From Prolixibacteraceae bacterium (GTDB lineage Bacteria > Bacteroidota > Bacteroidia > Bacteroidales > Prolixibacteraceae), in the NCBI GenBank assembly GCA_003506435.1, contig DOAQ01000008.1:1-64000 (forward strand): DNA of 64,000 nt, given 5' to 3'. The notes beneath the pieces are model-generated. The model was given only the letters and a program-made list of their open reading frames with translations, was not told where the DNA came from and searched no databases. The position numbers and the translations under genes are program-made. The stretch's first letter is position 1; every line of letters begins with the position of its first letter. This document shows, in pieces, positions 62,142-64,000 of the stretch.

Positions 62142-64000
62142 CTATTGCTTTACAATAATTTGTTTAACAGATGTTCTCGTGTTGTCGGCAACATCGGTAA
62201 CCCTTAGTATGTAACTACCGGGGTGTAGGTTTACCTGGTTCAGTTTAAGATTTGTCTTTCCATTTATGAACATTACATTTTGTTTGTTCATGATAACCTG
62301 ACCGGTAATATTGTGTAATTCAATCCGGGCTTCCTTGTTTCCATAGTTGTCGATAGAAATAGTGATCTCTCTGTTAACGACCGGATTTGGATAAACAGAC
62401 AGGTTAAATTCACCTGAATCCAAGGAAGAGTTGATTGTTGCACTTTTGTTTTTGTTCTCTTTCGTGCTTTCAGAGTCATCTTCTTCGTTGTCATCATCAT
62501 CGAAACAGTTTCCGTTTTTGTAAGTATGAATCACTATCTGTCCATTCCCAATCGGATTCGATGCTCTGGAAACATCTGCATTTCCATTCTGATTGTCATA
62601 TAACACGTTTCCGGAATTGTCCCACACAATCAGTCTGAAATAGTCAGTTCCATTGTTTGATGTTATTCTGCCATCAATAATGGATACGATGAAGTTGTAT
62701 CCGGCAACATCGTTCACTTTGGCTTTACCTTTCAATATTGCCTGATCATTATTTACAACAAGCCATTCAGCCGAAGTCGATTTAACTTTGAATTTGGGAT
62801 TTTTAAAATCAAACTCAAATTGACCGTTTAATGATCCATTTTTCTCATATTTTGCTTCAAAACCATAATTGGCTTTTCCTGTTGCTGATAAATTAGCGCT
62901 CAACGAACCTGCCGGACTATTTATGTAGCCCCCACCGGTAACAAATCCGTTACATGGGTTGTAAATTACAACATAACTAAATTCGTCGATATCAATTACA
63001 CCACAGGCATCTTCAATTGTCAGGGAAACATTGTAAAGTCCGGCTGAAGAATAAACATGATTACCCGAAATCCCGGTGCCGCTAATGATTCCGGAATCAA
63101 ATGATCCGTCGCCCCAGTTCCATGTTGCCGAAACAAGATTATTGTCTCCATGCGTTGCTGAAGCAAATACAGCATCACTCAACAATACCAACGGCGATAC
63201 AGTTAAATTCTGAATGACAGGTGCATTGTTGGTTACTTCAACAGTTTGTGTACCAGTAGTAACATTGCCGTTTACATCGGTAACGGTCCAGGTGACAGTT
63301 GTTACTCCGACATTGAAAAATGCGGGTGCATCGTTTGTAATCGAAGCAATACTGCAATTGTCGGAACCCAAAGCTTCACCAACATTTACCACAGCGCCGC
63401 ACACACCGTCATCATTAAGCTGGGTAATATTTGCCGGAACGGTAAGCGCCGGAGCAATATTATCCTGAACTGTAACTATCGCAGTCGCAGCCGAAACATT
63501 TCCATGTGTGTCGGTTACAGTCAATGTTATTTGATTTGCACCAACATTGCTACAATCGAAAGTATTTTTCGAAAGTACCAGCGAGGCTATACCGCATGCA
63601 TCATTTGATCCATTGTCAATTTGTTCCGGAGTAATGGTAGTTTGTCCGTTTCCATCCAACTGGACAGTAATGTCATGAGCTATTGCGTTTGGTGCAATTA
63701 AGTCATTCACTGTAACCTTGGCAGTACCGGCAGAAGAATTTCCATTTATATCTGTAACGGTTAGGGTTACAATATTTTCACCTACATTCGGGCAGTCAAA
63801 TGAACTTATATCCAAACTTAAGGATTCAATACCACAATTGTCAGTTGATCCATTGTTAACATCGTTTGCCGAAATTAATACTTCTCCATTTCCATTTAAC
63901 TGTACAGTAATGTCCTTTGTTGTTACAACCGGCAACACATTATCGGTTAAGTTAATAGTAATTAAAGCTTCGGCTGTAACATCAATGTTACAATCCTGGT
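62142..64000 (-). CDS. Secreted HYR/PKD-repeat protein with T9SS type A tail (partial, 5' end outside the window)
   Basis: The reading frame is open to the window edge (upstream codons read AEALITINLTDNVLP), so the N-terminus lies beyond 64000; at least 619 residues are present. Repeats of about 80 residues (HYR-type, with TDNCGIESL, NVGENIVTLTVTDINGN) are followed by a PKD-like domain (WNWGDGS), a beta-rich domain beginning VTGGGYINSP, and the T9SS sorting domain (LSVYPNP, ending PGSYILRVTD and QIIVKQ). The protein is exported and attached to the surface or released. It probably acts as an adhesin or scaffold. Calcium-binding and carbohydrate roles are not evident. Confidence 0.9.
   Translation of the reverse strand, partial: QDCNIDVTAEALITINLTDNVLPVVTTKDITVQLNGNGEVLISANDVNNGSTDNCGIESLSLDISSFDCPNVGENIVTLTVTDINGNSSAGTAKVTVNDLIAPNAIAHDITVQLDGNGQTTITPEQIDNGSNDACGIASLVLSKNTFDCSNVGANQITLTVTDTHGNVSAATAIVTVQDNIAPALTVPANITQLNDDGVCGAVVNVGEALGSDNCSIASITNDAPAFFNVGVTTVTWTVTDVNGNVTTGTQTVEVTNNAPVIQNLTVSPLVLLSDAVFASATHGDNNLVSATWNWGDGSFDSGIISGTGISGNHVYSSAGLYNVSLTIEDACGVIDIDEFSYVVIYNPCNGFVTGGGYINSPAGSLSANLSATGKANYGFEAKYEKNGSLNGQFEFDFKNPKFKVKSTSAEWLVVNNDQAILKGKAKVNDVAGYNFIVSIIDGRITSNNGTDYFRLIVWDNSGNVLYDNQNGNADVSRASNPIGNGQIVIHTYKNGNCFDDDDNEEDDSESTKENKNKSATINSSLDSGEFNLSVYPNPVVNREITISIDNYGNKEARIELHNITGQVIMNKQNVMFINGKTNLKLNQVNLHPGSYILRVTDVADNTRTSVKQIIVKQ

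Overview
The window is chromosomal DNA of a Bacteroidota bacterium, most likely a free-living member of the Marinilabiliales/Prolixibacteraceae type (inference). The reasons are two complete SusC/SusD polysaccharide-utilisation loci (PULs) with their own ECF sigma/FecR pairs, a type IX secretion (T9SS) C-terminal domain, Bacteroidota-type promoters (TAnnTTTG), few Shine-Dalgarno sequences, and DUF4834 and DUF4252 proteins. Most of the first 33 kb is on the minus strand.

Layout. 1-11735: PUL 1, transcribed leftward in the order ECF sigma, FecR, SusC, SusD, terminator, GH28, a decayed secreted-protein gene, GH92 alpha-mannosidase. 11736-12198: a spacer with an array of 23-bp degenerate repeats. 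12199-33371: PUL 2, also leftward: ECF sigma, FecR, SusC, SusD, terminator, an unrecognised secreted TIM-barrel-like protein, a remnant of another sigma factor, a lipoprotein phosphoesterase, a uroporphyrinogen-decarboxylase-family protein, GH78, GH36, an exported Gfo/Idh oxidoreductase, NagA-like, NagB-like and a second exported Gfo/Idh oxidoreductase.

33599-48857 is mostly core and housekeeping: a conserved hypothetical, a CPBP protease, a two-gene redox cassette (exported FAD protein plus a NapH-NapG-like fusion), an ECF/anti-sigma/DUF4252 operon, phosphate uptake (PiT plus DUF47), KUP potassium uptake, DusB, TauE/SafE, a methyltransferase, DUF4834 and glycyl-tRNA synthetase.

48858-62070 is a MacB/FtsX-type efflux locus: TolC, HlyD-like adaptor, two ATPases and two large permeases on the minus strand. 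It is divergent from a sigma-54 response regulator and its NtrY-like kinase. A sequence matching a sigma-54 promoter lies just upstream of tolC, which links the regulator to the operon. This locus is full of palindromic intergenic repeats and carries two stubs of lost permease genes. The window ends inside a large HYR/PKD-repeat protein with a T9SS tail.

The observations I would follow first are the FAD protein/NapH-NapG fusion cassette, the permease stubs that abut dispersed palindromes, the altered catalytic residues of the PUL 2 NagB-like protein, the sigma-factor remnant inside PUL 2, and the sigma-54 promoter of the efflux operon. Everything here was read by eye; no similarity search was run.
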